This document shows positions 11,059-23,258 of a stretch of DNA of 64,000 nucleotides, piece after piece. Source of the DNA: Myotis daubentonii (lineage: Eukaryota; Chordata; Mammalia; Chiroptera; Vespertilionidae). The notes below the pieces were generated by a model. The model did not search any database. It was not told the DNA's origin and saw nothing but the letters and a program-made list of their open reading frames with translations. The position numbers and the translations under genes were made by a program. The stretch covers positions 70,103,623-70,167,622 of the forward strand of contig NC_081861.1 of NCBI RefSeq assembly GCF_963259705.1, written 5' to 3'. Numbering within the stretch: position 1 is the stretch's first letter; each line of letters begins with the position of its first letter.

Positions 11059-12115
11059 ACAAAGAAACCCCCAAAGGAAAGAGAAGGAGGACTCTCCAGA
11101 AAAGCAGCTAAGTAATACAGAGGCATGCAACATGACAGATAAAGAATTCAGAATAAGGATCCTAGAGTGCATAAACCGGATGGAGGAAAAAATCGACAAC
11201 CTCTGCAAGAAGAAAGAAGAAACAGATGAAAAAATCGATAACATATGGAAGAAGCTAGAAGAAACAGATGAAAAAATCAACAACTTAAGTAAGACCCAAG
11301 AAGAAATGAAGAGTGATATAGCTGCAATGAAAAACTCCATTGAAAGTATCAACAGTAGACTAGGAGAAGCGGAGGACCGAATTAGTGAATTAGAAGACAA
11401 GGAAGCAAAACACACCCAAAATGTACTGCAATTGGAGAAAAAAATAAAAAGAAAGGAGGAGAGCCTAAGGGAGCTTTGGGACAACATGAAATGAAACAAC
11501 ATACGAATAATAGGAGTACCAGAACAACAGAAGGATGAACAAGGATTAGAAAACCTAATAGAAGAAATAATATCAGAAAACTTTCCTGAGGTGGGGAAGA
11601 AAAAAGTCACACAAGCCCAGAGAGTCCCAAACAAGGTGAACCCGAAAAGACCCACACCAAGACACATCATAATCACCATGGCAAATGTTCAGGACAAAGA
11701 GAGAATCTTACAGGCTGCAAGAGAGAGACAGAAAGTTACATACAAGGGATCTCCCATTAGATTGTCAAATGACTTCTCAACAGAAACACATCAGGCCAGA
11801 AAAGAATGGACTGAAATTTACAAAGTGATGCAAAGCAAAGGACTGAATCCAAGAATACTCTATCCAGCAAGGCTATCATTCAAACTTGAAGGGGAAATAA
11901 GAAGCTTCACAGACAAAAAAAGGCAAAGGGAGTTTGTCACCACCAAGCCAGCAATGCAAGGAATGCTAAAGGGACTGGTATTAAAAGAAGAAATAAAAAG
12001 CTCAGAAAGAAAACAGCCACACAAAAAAAGAAATGGCTACAAACAAGTACCTTTCAATAATAACTTTAAACGTAAATGGACTAAATGCTCCAACCAAAAG
12101 ACATCGAGTGGCTGA
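11051..12115 (+). pseudogene. L1 ORF1p (RNA-binding chaperone), one internal stop
   Basis: ORF1p coats L1 RNA as a trimer and acts as a nucleic-acid chaperone. The start MGRQRN is shared with the L1 at 47807-53692. Order: basic N-terminus, long heptad coiled coil (about residues 30-145) with a repeated EETDEKID unit, RRM-like core beginning at NNIRIIGVPE, and a C-terminal domain (RKEWTEIYKVMQ, RILYPARLSF). A TGA at 11492-11494 (codon 148) replaces an Arg/Gln-type codon, since the older copy has CAA there. Two older copies end ORF1 with TAA at the site equivalent to 11981-11983. Here it is TTA, so the frame runs on about 44 codons and overlaps ORF2 by 83 bp. Confidence 0.92.
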
Positions 12116-15100
12116 ATGGATAAAAAAACATGACCCATACATCTGCTGTCTACAAGAAACCCACCTCATTAGAAGGGACTCACACAGACTGAAAGTGAAA
12201 GGATGGAAAAATATCTTTCAGGCAAATGGAAAGGAAAAGAAAGCTGGGGTAGCAATACTTATATCGGACAAAATAGACCTCAAAGTGAAGGCCTTAACAA
12301 GAGATAAGGAAGGCCACTTCATAATACTAAAGGGATCAATACAACAAGAAGATATAACCCTGGTAAACATATATGCACCCAATGTAGGAGCACCCAAATT
12401 CATAAAAAAACTCCTGGAAGATATCAAAGGAGAGATCGACAACAATACAATCATAGTAGGGGACTTTAATACACCATTGACAGCACTGGATAAGCCCTAT
12501 AGACAAACAACCAGCAAAGATACAGCAATCCTAAATGACTCACTAGATCAGATGGACTTAATAGACATCTTCAGAACACTTCACCGCAAAGCCAGAGAAT
12601 ATACGTTCTTCTCAGGTGCTCATGGGACATATTCAAAAATAGACCACATATTGGGTCACAAGCAAAGTATCCCCAAATTCAAGAAGATTGAAATCATAAA
12701 AAGCATCTTCGCAGACCACGATGGCATAATATTAGAAATAAACTACAATTAAAACAACCCAAAATACTCAAAAACCTGGAAGCTGAATAGCATGCTTTAA
12801 ATATTGATTGGGTTACCAATGAGATCGAAGAAGAAATTAAAAACATCCTGGAAACTAATGACAATGAAAACACAACAATCCAAAACCTATGGGACACATT
12901 GAAAGCAGTCCTGAGAGGGAAGTTTATAGCTCTACAGGCCTATCTCAAAAAACAAGAAAAAATGGTAGTAAATCATCTAACTCTACAACTCAAAGAATTA
13001 GAAAGAGAGCAACAAGAAAACCCCAGAGTGAGCAGAAGGAAGGAGATAATAAAGATTAGAGCAGAAATAAATGACATAGAGACCAAAAAAACAATACAGA
13101 AAATCAATGAAACCAAGAGCTGGTTCTTTGAAAGGATAAACAAGATTGACAAACCTCTAGCCAGACTCACCAAGAAGCAGAGAGAGAGGACCCAAATAAA
13201 TAAAATCAGAAACGATAGAGGCGAAATAACAACAGACCCCACAGAAATACAAATGATTGTTAAAAAATACTATGGACAGCTCTACTCCAACAAACTAGAC
13301 AACCTGGAGGAAATGGACAAATTCCTAGAAAAATACAACATTCCAAAACTCAATCAGGAAGAATCTAAAAATCTCAACAGGCCAATAACTATGGAAGAAA
13401 TTGAAGCAGTCATCAAAAAGCTTCCTTCAAACAAAAGCCCAGGACCAGACGGCTTCACAGGGGAGTATTACCAAACATTCAAGGAAGAACTAAAACCTAT
13501 CCTCCTCAGACTACTACAAAAAATTCAAGAGGAAGGAACACTTCCAAGCTCATTCTATGAAGCCAGCATCACCCTAATACCAAAACCAGGCAAAGACAAC
13601 ACAATGAAAGAGAATTACAGGCCAATATCCCTCATGAACATAGATGCCAAAATCCTCAACAAAATCTTAGCAAATCGGATCCAGCAGTACATCAGAAAGA
13701 TCATACACCATAACCAAGTAGGATTTATCCCAGGGATGCAATGATGGTACAATATCCGCAAATCAATAAACGTGATACATCACATAAACAAATTGAAAGA
13801 AAAAAACCACATGGTCATAACAATTGATGCAGAAAAAGCATTTGACAAAATTCAACACTCATTTTTGCTAAAAACTCTCAGCAAGGTGGGAGTAGAAGGA
13901 TCATACCTCAACATAATATAAGCCATATATGACAGGCCCACAGCCAACATCATACTCAATGGACAAAAACTAACACCATTTCCCCTAAGAACAGGAACAA
14001 GACAGGGATGCCCCCTCTCACCACTCCTGTTCAACATAGTACTGGAAGTGTTAGCCATTGCAATTCGGCAAAAAGAAGAAATAAAAGGCATCCAAATTGG
14101 AAAAGAGGAAGTAAAACTGTCCTTATTTGCAGACGACATGATATTATACATACAAAACCCTAGAGATTCCATCAAAAAGCTAGTAGACTTAATACATGAA
14201 TTTGGCAATGTAGCAGGATATAAAATTAACCCCAAGAAATCTGAGGCATTTCTATACACCAATAGTGAACTTTCAGAAAGAGAGATTATAAAAACCATCC
14301 CGTTTACCATTGCACCAAAAAAATTAAGCTACCTAGGAATAAACTTAACTAAAGAGGTAAAAGACCTCTACTCAGAAAACTACAGGACGTTGAAAAAAGA
14401 CATAGAGGAAGACATAAACAGATGGAAGAACATACCGTGTTCATGGATTGGTAGAATCAACATCATTAAAATGTCCATACTACCCAAAGCAATCTATAAA
14501 TTCAACGCACTTCCCATTAAAATACCAACAGCATACTTCAGAGATCTAGAACGAACTTTCCAAAAATTCATCTGGAATAAAAGAAGACCCCGAATAGCTG
14601 CAGCAATCCTGAAAAAGAACAAAGTAGGTGGGATCTCAATACCAGATATCAAGTTGTATTACAAAGCCACTGTTCTCAAAACTGCCTGGTACTGGCACAA
14701 GAATAGGCATATAGATCAATGGAATAGAATAGAGAGCCCAGAAATCGGCCCGAAGCAATATGCTCAATTAATATTTGACAAAGGAGGCAAGAACATACAA
14801 TGGAGCCAAGATAGTCTCTTCAATAAATGGTGTTGGGAAAATTGGACAGATATATGCAAGAAAATGAAACTAGACCACCAACTTACACCATACACAAAAA
14901 TAAACTCAAAATGGATAAAGGACTTAAATGTACGACAGGAAACCATAAAAATTCTAGAAGAATCCAAAGGCAACAAAATCTCAGACATATGCCGAAGCAA
15001 TTTCTTCACTGATACAGCTCCTAGGGCACTTGAAACGAAAGAGAAAATGAACAAATGGGACTACATCAAAATAAAAAGCTTCTGCACAGCAAAAGAAACC

Positions 15101-15853
15101 ATCAACAAAACAATGAGAAAACCCACTGTGTGGGAAAACATATTTGCCAATGACATATCTGATAAGGGCCTAATCTCCAAAATTTATAGGGAACTCATAC
15201 AACTTAACAAAAGAAAGATAAACAATCCAATAAAAAAATGGGCAAAGGACCTAAATAGACACCTTTCAAAAGAGGACATCCAGAAAGCCAAGAGACATAT
15301 GAAAACATGCTCAAAGTCACTAATCATCCGAGAGATGCAAATCAAAACTGCAATGAGGTACCATCTCACACCTGTCAGACTGGCTATCATCAACAAATCA
15401 ACAAACGACAAGTGCTGGAGAGGATGTGGAGAAAAAGGAACACTTGTGCACTGCTGGTGGGAATGCAGACTGGTGCAGCCACTATGGAAGACAGTATGGA
15501 GTTTCCTCAAAAAACTACAAATGGAACTCCCATTTGACCCTGTGATCCCACTTCTAGGAATATATCCCAAGAAACCAGAAACACCAATCAGAAAGGATAT
15601 ATGCACCCCTATGTTCATAGCAGCACAATTCACCATAGCTAAGATCTGGAAACAGCCTAAGTGCCCATCAGTAGATGAATGGATTAGAAAACTGTGGTAC
15701 ATCTACACGATGGAATACTATGCTGCTGTAAAAAGGAAGGAACTCTTACCATTTGCACCGTCATGGATGGAACTGGAGAGCATTATGCTAAGTGAAATAA
15801 GCCAGTCAATAAAGGAAAAATACCACATGATCTCACTCATTCATGGACAATAG
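12033..15853 (+). pseudogene. L1 ORF2p (endonuclease-reverse transcriptase), disabled
   Basis: ORF2p nicks the target and reverse-transcribes L1 RNA. Restoring the single lost base would give about 1273 codons, the usual L1 length. The apurinic-endonuclease-like domain is at the N-terminus (N15 in NVNG, E42 in QETH, GDFNTPL, and ADHDG in place of the usual SDH). The RT core has [33 protein letters not shown] and FADDM (14126-14140). A Cys/His-rich C-terminal motif starts at CWRGCGEKG (about 15413-15466). Lesions: TAA at 12750-12752, a one-base deletion near 12799, TGA at 13742-13744 and TAA at 13919-13921. Downstream of that the frame is open from 14048 to the natural end. Confidence 0.94.
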
Positions 15854-16122
15854 AGACCATTATAAACTTTTGAACAATAATAGATACAGAGGCAGAGCTG
15901 CCTCAAACAGATTGTCAAACTGCAGCGGGAAGGCCGGGGAGGGTTGGGGGGCAGGAGGTAGGGGGGTAAGAGATCAACTAAAGGACTTGTATGCATGCAT
16001 ATAAGCATAACCAATGGACATAAGACACTGGGTGATAGGGGAGGCTAGGGGACTGTCTAGGGTGGGGGGATAAAATGGATACATATGTAATACCCCTTGT
16101 AATACTTTAAGCAATAAAAAAA

Positions 16123-18596
16123 AAAATCTTAGCAAATCGGATCCAGCAGTACATCAGAAAGATCATACACCATAACCAAGTAGGATTTATCCCAGGGATG
16201 CAATGATGGTACAATATCCGCAAATCAATAAACGTGATACATCACATAAACAAATTGAAAGAAAAAAACCACATGGTCATAACAATTGATGCAGAAAAAG
16301 CATTTGACAAAATTCAACACTCATTTTTGCTAAAAACTCTCAGCAAGGTGGGAGTAGAAGGATCATACCTCAACATAATATAAGCCATATATGACAGGCC
16401 CACAGCCAACATCATACTCAATGGACAAAAACTAACACCATTTCCCCTAAGAACAGGAACAAGACAGGGATGCCCCCTCTCACCACTCCTGTTCAACATA
16501 GTACTGGAAGTGTTAGCCATTGCAATTCGGCAAAAAGAAGAAATAAAAGGCATCCAAATTGGAAAAGAGGAAGTAAAACTGTCCTTATTTGCAGACGACA
16601 TGATATTATACATACAAAACCCTAGAGATCCCATCAAAAAGCTAGTAGACTTAATACATGAATTTGGCAATGTAGCAGGATACAAAATTAACCCCAAGAA
16701 ATCTGAGGCATTTCTATACACCAATAGTGAACTTTCAGAAAGAGAGATTATAAAAACCATCCCGTTTACCATTGCACCAAAAAAATTAAGCTACCTAGGA
16801 ATAAACTTAACTAAAGAGGTAAAAGACCTCTACTCAGAAAACTACAGGACGTTGAAAAAAGACATAGAGGAAGACATAAACAGATGGAAGAACATACCGT
16901 GTTCATGGATTGGTAGAATCAACATCATTAAAATGTCCATACTACCCAAAGCAATCTATAAATTCAACGCACTTCCCATTAAAATACCAACAGCATACTT
17001 CAGAGATCTAGAACGAACTTTCCAAAAATTCATCTGGAATAAAAGAAGACCCCGAATAGCTGCAGCAATCCTGAAAAAGAACAAAGTAGGTGGGATCTCA
17101 ATACCAGATATCAAGTTGTATTACAAAGCCACTGTTCTCAAAACTGCCTGGTACTGGCACAAGAATAGGCATATAGATCAATGGAATAGAATAGAGAGCC
17201 CAGAAATCGGCCCGAAGCAATATGCTCAATTAATATTTGACAAAGGAGGCAAGAACATACAATGGAGCCAAGATAGTCTCTTCAATAAATGGTGTTGGGA
17301 AAATTGGACAGATATATGCAAGAAAATGAAACTAGACCACCAACTTACACCATACACAAAAATAAACTCAAAATGGATAAAGGACTTAAATGTACGACAG
17401 GAAACCATAAAAATTCTAGAAGAATCCAAAGGCAACAAAATCTCAGACATATGCCGAAGCAATTTCTTCACTGATACAGCTCCTAGGGCACTTGAAACGA
17501 AAGAGAAAATGAACAAATGGGACTACATCAAAATAAAAAGCTTCTGCACAGCAAAAGAAACCATCAACAAAACAATGAGAAAACCCACTGTGTGGGAAAA
17601 CATATTTGCCAATGACATATCTGATAAGGGCCTAATCTCCAAAATTTATAGGGAACTCATACAACTTAACAAAAGGAAGATAAACAATCCAATCAAAAAA
17701 TGGGCAAAGGACCTAAATAGACACCTTTCAAAAGAGGACATTCAGAAAGCCAAGAGACATATGAAAACATGCTCAAAGTCACTAATCATCCGAGAGATGC
17801 AAATCAAAACTGCAATGAGGTACCATCTCACACCTGTCAGACTGGCTATCATCAACAAATCAACAAACGACAAGTGCTGGAGAGGATGTGGAGAAAAAGG
17901 AACACTTGTGCACTGCTGGTGGGAATGCAGACTGGTGCAGCCACTATGGAAGACAGTATGGAGTTTCCTTAAAAAACTGAAAATGGAACTCCCATTTGAC
18001 CCTGTGATCCCACTTCTAGAAATATATCCCAAGAAACCAGAATCACCAATCAGAAAGGATATATGCACCCCTATGTTCATAGCAGCACAATTCACCATAG
18101 CTAAGATCTGGAAACAGCCTAAGTGCCCATCAGTAGATGAATGGATTAGAAAACTGTGGTACATCTACACGATGGAATACTATGCTGCTGTAAAAAGGAA
18201 GGAACTCTTACCATTTGCACCGTCATGGATGGAACTGGAGAGCATTATGCTAAGTGAAATAAGCCAGTCAATAAAGGAAAAATACCACATGATCTCACTC
18301 ATTCATGGACAATAGAGACCATTATAAACTTTTGAACAATAATAGATACAGAGGCAGAGCTGCCTCAAACAGATTGTCAAACTGCAGCGGGAAGGCCGGA
18401 GAGGGTTGGGGGGCAGGAGGTAGGGGGGTAAGAGATCAACTAAAGGACTTGTATGCATGCATATAAGCATAACCAATGGACATAAGACACTGGGTGATAG
18501 GGGAGGCTAGGGGACTGTCTAGGGCGGGGGGATAAAATGGATACATATGTAATACCCTTTGTAATACTTTAAGCAATAAAAAAAATAAAATAAAAA
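16123..18596 (+). mobile_element. Tandem duplicate of L1 3' half (copy 2)
   Basis: Positions 16123-18584 repeat 13661-16122 with a constant offset of 2462 bp. The copy starts inside ORF2 at AAAATCTTAGCAAATCGG, directly after the poly-A of copy 1, with four A residues shared at the seam. It carries the same two nonsense codons (TGA 16204-16206, TAA 16381-16383). I count about 13 substitutions by eye. There is no TSD at 16122/16123, and the right TSD of the whole complex follows at 18597. Confidence 0.95.
16510..18315 (+). pseudogene. Duplicated ORF2 C-terminal fragment (RT, Cys-rich)
   Basis: A 601-codon open frame corresponding to 14048-15853, containing the RT FADDM box (16588-16602), the thumb/C-terminal region and the CWRGCGEKG Cys-rich motif. 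It lacks the endonuclease and the start of the RT and has no promoter of its own, so it is not a functional gene. It differs from copy 1 at a few residues (for example [11 protein letters not shown] here versus [11 protein letters not shown]). Confidence 0.92.
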
Positions 18597-18610
18597 TAAA
18601 TCCATAATGA
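18597..18610. repeat. Right TSD of the young L1 complex
   Basis: TAAATCCATAATGA, identical to 10595-10608. It is followed by GGTACC, the natural continuation of the old L1 target sequence. Confidence 0.9.
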
Positions 18611-19340
18611 GGTACCTGTACAAATTGATTAAATGGCTAAAATTAAAATGAGAGTGATGATATTGAATGTCAATGAGGATGGTCAGCAACAGGAACTCAT
18701 ACACTACTGATTGCAACACAAAATTTTCCAACCACAGTTGGAAATATTTTGGTAGCTTTTAAAAAATATTAATTTTGTACTTATCACGTGATTCAGCTTT
18801 CTCACTTCTAGGCACTTTTCAAAGAGTAATGAAAGCATAGGTCCAGAAAAAGGCTTGTATATGAACATTCATAGCAGCTTTATTTCATAACCTGAAACTA
18901 AATAACTATTAAAATGTCCATAAACAAGTGCACAGTTAACCAGTTGTGGTATATCCATACAGTGAAAAACTACTCAGCAAAATAAGTAATTAATTAAATA
19001 AGTATTGATACACAGAACATCTATGGAAATCAAAGTTATACTGAGTGAAAGAAGTCAGTCTCTCTCCCTTGCCATAAAAAGTGCATATTGTACTATTATA
19101 TTTATATGAAACTCAAAATAATTTATGATGAGCACATTAGTGGTTTCCCAAGGATAGAAATGGAAGGATAAACATGTTATAAATAAGCATGAGAAAACTG
19201 AGGGGTGGTAAAAATGTTTGTTACCTTGATTGTGATGAGGTTTTAACAGTTATACATTTATACACCTATATAAAAGCTAACCAAATTGTACAGTTTATGG
19301 ATTTGTTGTTTATTATTATTAAATTCAAGCAAAATAAAGT
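18611..19340 (+). mobile_element. Ancient L1 fragment, right part (ORF2 3' end)
   Basis: Continues the old L1 broken at 10608. Recognisable phrases include ATTAAATGGCTAAAATTAAA, CATAGCAGCTTTATTTCATAA, GTGGTATATCCATACAGTG and GAGTGAAAGAAGTCAGTC, the end of an old L1 ORF2 and its 3'UTR. No intact frame remains. Confidence 0.7.
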
Positions 19341-20129
19341 TTTAAAAAGAACAAAAAGAATTATGATATTGTGGGAAGAGTATATACTTTGTAGCTAGAC
19401 AAATGTGCATTTGAAATAATCTGCTAGTTAGTAATGGTGTGATCTTGACCAAACTACTTAACTTCTATGATATTCAACTTTTCAACTTTAAGAGAAGGAA
19501 ATTATAGTTGATTTGAAGATTAAATTAGCTCCTAAGAAATACATATTAAATTTACACATAGCAGTGGCTTCAAGGAAGAGTTCATAGTGAGAAGCTCCAG
19601 GAATTCCTCCTGGTTTCCTCCAGAAAGCTCTCTCCATTAAAGCAACCATTGAGTTAGAAGGAAAGCAACTATTTTGGAACTCTGGAGTCTACAAGAATTT
19701 TTTTTTTTTCAGATTTCAGGGGTAGATTTGATGAGGAGGGATACTGCTAAATCTTGGTGAATTTTGCCATTATGTGTTATGCTCCCAGCTTAATGGGAGG
19801 TAGACTGAAGGTAGCAATCTGTAATCCAGATGTGTATTATTGATGACAGAGGGGGCAAGAGATACCTTGCCCTCTAAGAATTGGATTTCTGGATTTTGAT
19901 CACTGCTTTTGATTACTGATTATCTAGAACAGCAGCCAGACAATTTCAAACCCATAGGCTAAAACAGTTTCCCTGGTGGAGATCATCAGAGGGAACTTAC
20001 AGAGACAGACACCCTTTTCTTCTTTTTCTTATTGAATTCAGGCATTTGAGGAAATATTGACAGCTTATTTGGCTGAACATAGATAGAATAGAACAGAATT
20101 CAGTGACTACACATAGCTATTTTGCAAAA
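19341..20129. other. Intergenic or old LINE 5' sequence
   Basis: No frame or repeat terminus is clear. Because recognisable plus-strand ancient LINE ORF1 sequence follows at 20130, the latter part could be its diverged 5' region, but this is only positional inference. Confidence 0.35.
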
Positions 20130-21756
20130 ATAGTTTGAAAAAGTCACTAAACAAAGGGATAGCTATCTTCTTAATCAAGTAAAACAACAATCTTGAGGGA
20201 GGAGATAAAATCAGAATCCAAAGTTACCACATTAGATTACTCAAAATGTCCAGTTCTCAACACAACAATAAAAAATAACAGGCATACAGAGAAACTAGAA
20301 AGTATGCTTCACTAACAAGAAAAAAGTATTAACTGAAATCAGTTCTGAGGAAGACCCACACATTGAATTTACTAGACAAAAATTTTAAATTCACTGTCTT
20401 AAATATGTCAAGCAGCTGAAAGAAATCATTAACAAAGAACTAAAGAAAATCAGGAAAATGCTATCAATATCATTAAGAGATGGAATGTTGAGTGATAACA
20501 ACAAAAGACAGAAATTACAAAAGGAAGTTGTATAGGAATTCTAGAGCTAAAATACAACAGCTGAAATTTTATAAATACACATACACAAATGCTAGGGAGG
20601 TTCAACAGCAGATTTAAGCAGGAAGAAGAAAAGAAAATCTGGAACTTTAAGAAAGGATAGTTTAAGTAACATTCTGCTGAGTAGAAATAAAAAAGAATTA
20701 AAAAATAAAGGGACACCATTAAGTATGCTATCATATACATTATTAAAATCCCAGAAGGAGAAGAAACAGAAACAGGAAAAAATACTTGAAGAAAAAAATG
20801 ACTGAAAGCTCAAATATGACAAAGGACATTACTCTATACATCCAAGAACTTTACTAAACTCCAAGAAGGTAAATAAACTCAAAGAATCCCACACCCACCA
20901 AGACACAGCATATATGGTTGAAAGACAAAGAGAGAATCTTGAAAGCAACAAGAAGAGAAGCAGCCCATCAAGATATTCTTTGTAGGATTTCTCATCAGAA
21001 ACCATGGAGGACAGAAGACAGAAGACAGTGAGATGATGTATTTAAAAAGTTGAAAAAAATGTCAACCTAGAATTGTATATCTGCAAAACTATTCTTCAAA
21101 AATGAAGAGAAAATTAAAACACTTCCAAATAAACAGAATCTATGTACTACAATAAATGCTAAGGGATTCCTTTTGCCTGAAACTAAAAAAATACTAGGTA
21201 TTAACATGAAGCCATCCAAATAAATAAAAATTACTGGTCAATAAAACTATATAGATATATGTAAAAGCTACTCTTCTTGTATTTTGGTAATGTAACTATT
21301 TTTGTTGATTCCTATATGATTTAAAAGTATATTGCCGAAACCGATTTGGCTCAGTGGATAGAGCGTTGGCCTGCGGACTGAAAGGTCCCAGGTTCGATTC
21401 CGGTCAAGGGCATGTACCTGGGTTGTGGGCATATCCCCAGTAGGAGATGTGCAGGAGGCAGCTGATCGATGTTTCTCTCATTGATGTTTCTAACTCTCTA
21501 TTTCTCTCCCTTCCTCTCTGTAAAAAATCAATAAAATATATTTTAAAAAAAGTATAATCATAAAAATATGTTAACAGGCACATATCATAAAGATGTAGTT
21601 TGTGAAAAATAACAACATAAGTGGTTAGAGTTAGATCTAAGCAGGGTTCATGTACACAATATACATTTGAAGCCGCGTTGGTATAATTTTACACTGAGTT
21701 GCTATAAATTTAGAATATTAATTGTATTTCCCATGGTAGCTACTAAAAATTATATA
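20130..21756 (+). mobile_element. Ancient LINE ORF1 region (L1M/HAL1-like)
   Basis: Plus-strand sequence with old ORF1 landmarks: AAGACAAAGAGAGAATCTTGAAAGCAAC, TTTCTCATCAGAAACCATGGAGGACAGAAG and TTCTTCAAAAATGAAGAGAAAATTAAAAC, matching the C-terminal domain of ORF1p. Numerous stops and indels. A Ves SINE interrupts it at 21332-21547. Whether it is HAL1 (ORF1 only) or a plain L1M is uncertain. ORF2-like sequence resumes at 22180, which favours L1. Confidence 0.65.
21332..21547 (+). mobile_element. Ves SINE, young
   Basis: Full-length copy with A box TGGCTCAGTGG and B box GGTTCGATTCC (21391-21401), nearly identical to the one at 5899. TSD AAAAGTATA at 21323-21331 and 21548-21556. Confidence 0.95.
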
Positions 21757-21957
21757 TATATATATATAGACACAGATCTATGGTGGTTACCAGAAGGAAG
21801 GAGGGTGGGGTAATAAAGTGTAAAAGGGGTCAAATATATGATGATGGAAGATGATTTGACTTATGGTGTTGGACACACAGATCCTGTATCATAGAAATGT
21901 ACACTTGAAACCTATATAATCTAATTAACCAATGTCACCCCAATAAATTTAATAACA
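21757..21957 (+). mobile_element. L1 3'UTR tail, older type
   Basis: After a short (TA)n, GGTGGTTACCAGAAGGAAGG..ATGTCACCCCAATAAATTTAATAACAAA is the 3' terminal region of an older L1, the reverse complement of the tails at 870 and 42490. Confidence 0.6.
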
Positions 21958-22165
21958 AATAATAAGGTTAAATTGAATAAAGGGGATGGTAGGGGTGGGT
22001 AAGAGATCAACCAAAGGACTTGAATGCATGCATATAAGCATAACCACTGGACAATAGCGGGGTGAGGGCATGTGCTGGGGGGTGGGAGTGGCTGGGGAGA
22101 GGTCAATGGGGGGAAAATAGATATATGTAATGCTTTAAACAATAAAGAATTTAAATTAAAAAAAT
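21958..22165 (+). mobile_element. Young L1 3'UTR tail only
   Basis: Matches the 3'UTR of the full-length L1 at 10636 (GTAAGAGATCAAC, AAGGACTTG, ATGCATGCATATAAGCATAACCA, G-rich tract, ATGTAAT..TTTAAACAATAAA). An extreme 5' truncation of about 200 bp inserted next to an older L1 tail. Confidence 0.8.
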
Positions 22166-22179
22166 AAGGGCCCCCATCT

Positions 22180-22870
22180 CCCCTAAAAAAAGAAAGAAAA
22201 AGATAAATAATAAAAAAATAAAATACAAATAGGTGGACAATGAAAGGATGAAGAAAATATTATATGAAAATAGAAACCGAAAGAGACCTATACACCCAAA
22301 ATAGACAAAATAGATTTTAAGTAAAAAATTGGAAGAGACAAAGAACAACACTTTATATTCATTAAAGCATCTGTTTATCAAAAATATATCACAATTATAA
22401 ACATGTATGCAATCAATAATAGAGCCCACGATGTATTGATCAAACCTTGGCAAAATTGAAGGGAAAAGATAGTTCAACAATACTAGTTGGATATTTGGAT
22501 AACCTATTTTCAATAATGGATACAACATCTTGATAGACAATAAATAGAAAGTAGAAAATTTGAATAATATGATAAACTAACTAGATCTGACAGAAATATA
22601 CACAGCACTCCCCCAACAACAGCAATTTATACATTCTTCTCACATACACATAGAATATTCTCCATGATAGACCATATTGTTAGGATATAAAACAATAGTA
22701 ATAAATTTTAAAATGTCAAAAGCATACAAAGTATCTTCTCTGATCACAACAGGATGAGGTTAGAAATTGATAAAATAAAGACAATTCACAAATATGTAGA
22801 AATTAAACAACACTTTATTAAACAACTAAAGGGTCAAAGAAGTGTCAGAAAACAAACTCTGCATAATGAA
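22180..22870 (+). mobile_element. Ancient L1 ORF2 endonuclease region
   Basis: Decayed plus-strand coding for the L1 endonuclease C-terminus: phrases corresponding to THRIFSMIDHIV, IFSDHN and LEI can be read with frameshifts. It follows the ORF1-like block, consistent with one ancient L1 broken by later insertions. A (CA)n run follows at 22880-22899. Confidence 0.6.
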
Positions 22871-22899
22871 TTAAAAACAAACACACACACACACACACA

Positions 22900-23258
22900 A
22901 TAGAATAAGTTTAATGCAAGGCTTTGACCTGCCATCCTGGATACTCAAGACTATTGGAGCAATGAGTTTAAAGTTATTCACAAGCTACAGAATTTTTATG
23001 AGATTAATACAGTTTATATGGCTTTTTCAGGTAATTGATTATCTAGTGGTCCTCTTTCTTATTTGTGTCAGGGAAACAAAGGATTCCAGAGATGGCATGG
23101 ACAGAATTGCATTTGGAGATTGGCTGATGTCCTCTGCTGATATCTAAGAAGTATAAATTTCTGTAAGATTGGGGTAACTTTTCTTTACTTGTCTGCATTG
23201 ACCATCTTAATTTTATTCCTAACATAAGTGATTCCATTTTATTTTGGTTCTATATTGT
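22900..23258 (-). mobile_element. Candidate retroviral LTR (U3-R)
   Basis: On the minus strand this follows a purine tract AAAAGGGGAC (about 23259-23268), has a TATA-like TATAAA near 23012-23017 and ends with an ATTAAA signal before a (TG)n run. That order (env remnant, polypurine tract, TATA, polyadenylation signal) suggests the 3' LTR of a minus-strand provirus. No partner LTR has been matched and the ends are uncertain. Confidence 0.4.

Larger units (their letters stand above)
10636..16122 (+). mobile_element. Full-length young L1 (copy 1)
   Basis: A complete L1 of about 5.5 kb: 5'UTR (10636-11050), ORF1 (11051-12115), ORF2 (12033-15853) and a 3'UTR with G-rich tract ending in AATAAA and poly-A at about 16115-16126. 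It is the best preserved L1 in the window, with only a handful of disabling changes (one in ORF1, four in ORF2). Between the left TSD and the conserved start GAGGAGAACCAAGATGGCGG lie 27 extra A/T-rich bases (10609-10635). Not autonomous as it stands. Confidence 0.96.

Noticed and set aside
10725..11126. Antisense ORFs of 92-133 codons in the L1 5'UTR, reminiscent of primate L1 ORF0
   Set aside because: Sequence is low-complexity CAG/GAG and the antisense peptides (Ser/Cys/Gly-rich) resemble composition artefacts. No similarity to ORF0 can be shown by eye.
16510..18315. 601-codon frame as an independent reverse-transcriptase gene
   Set aside because: It is the tandem copy of the L1 ORF2 3' half, without start region, endonuclease or promoter, and upstream in-frame stops separate it from the rest.
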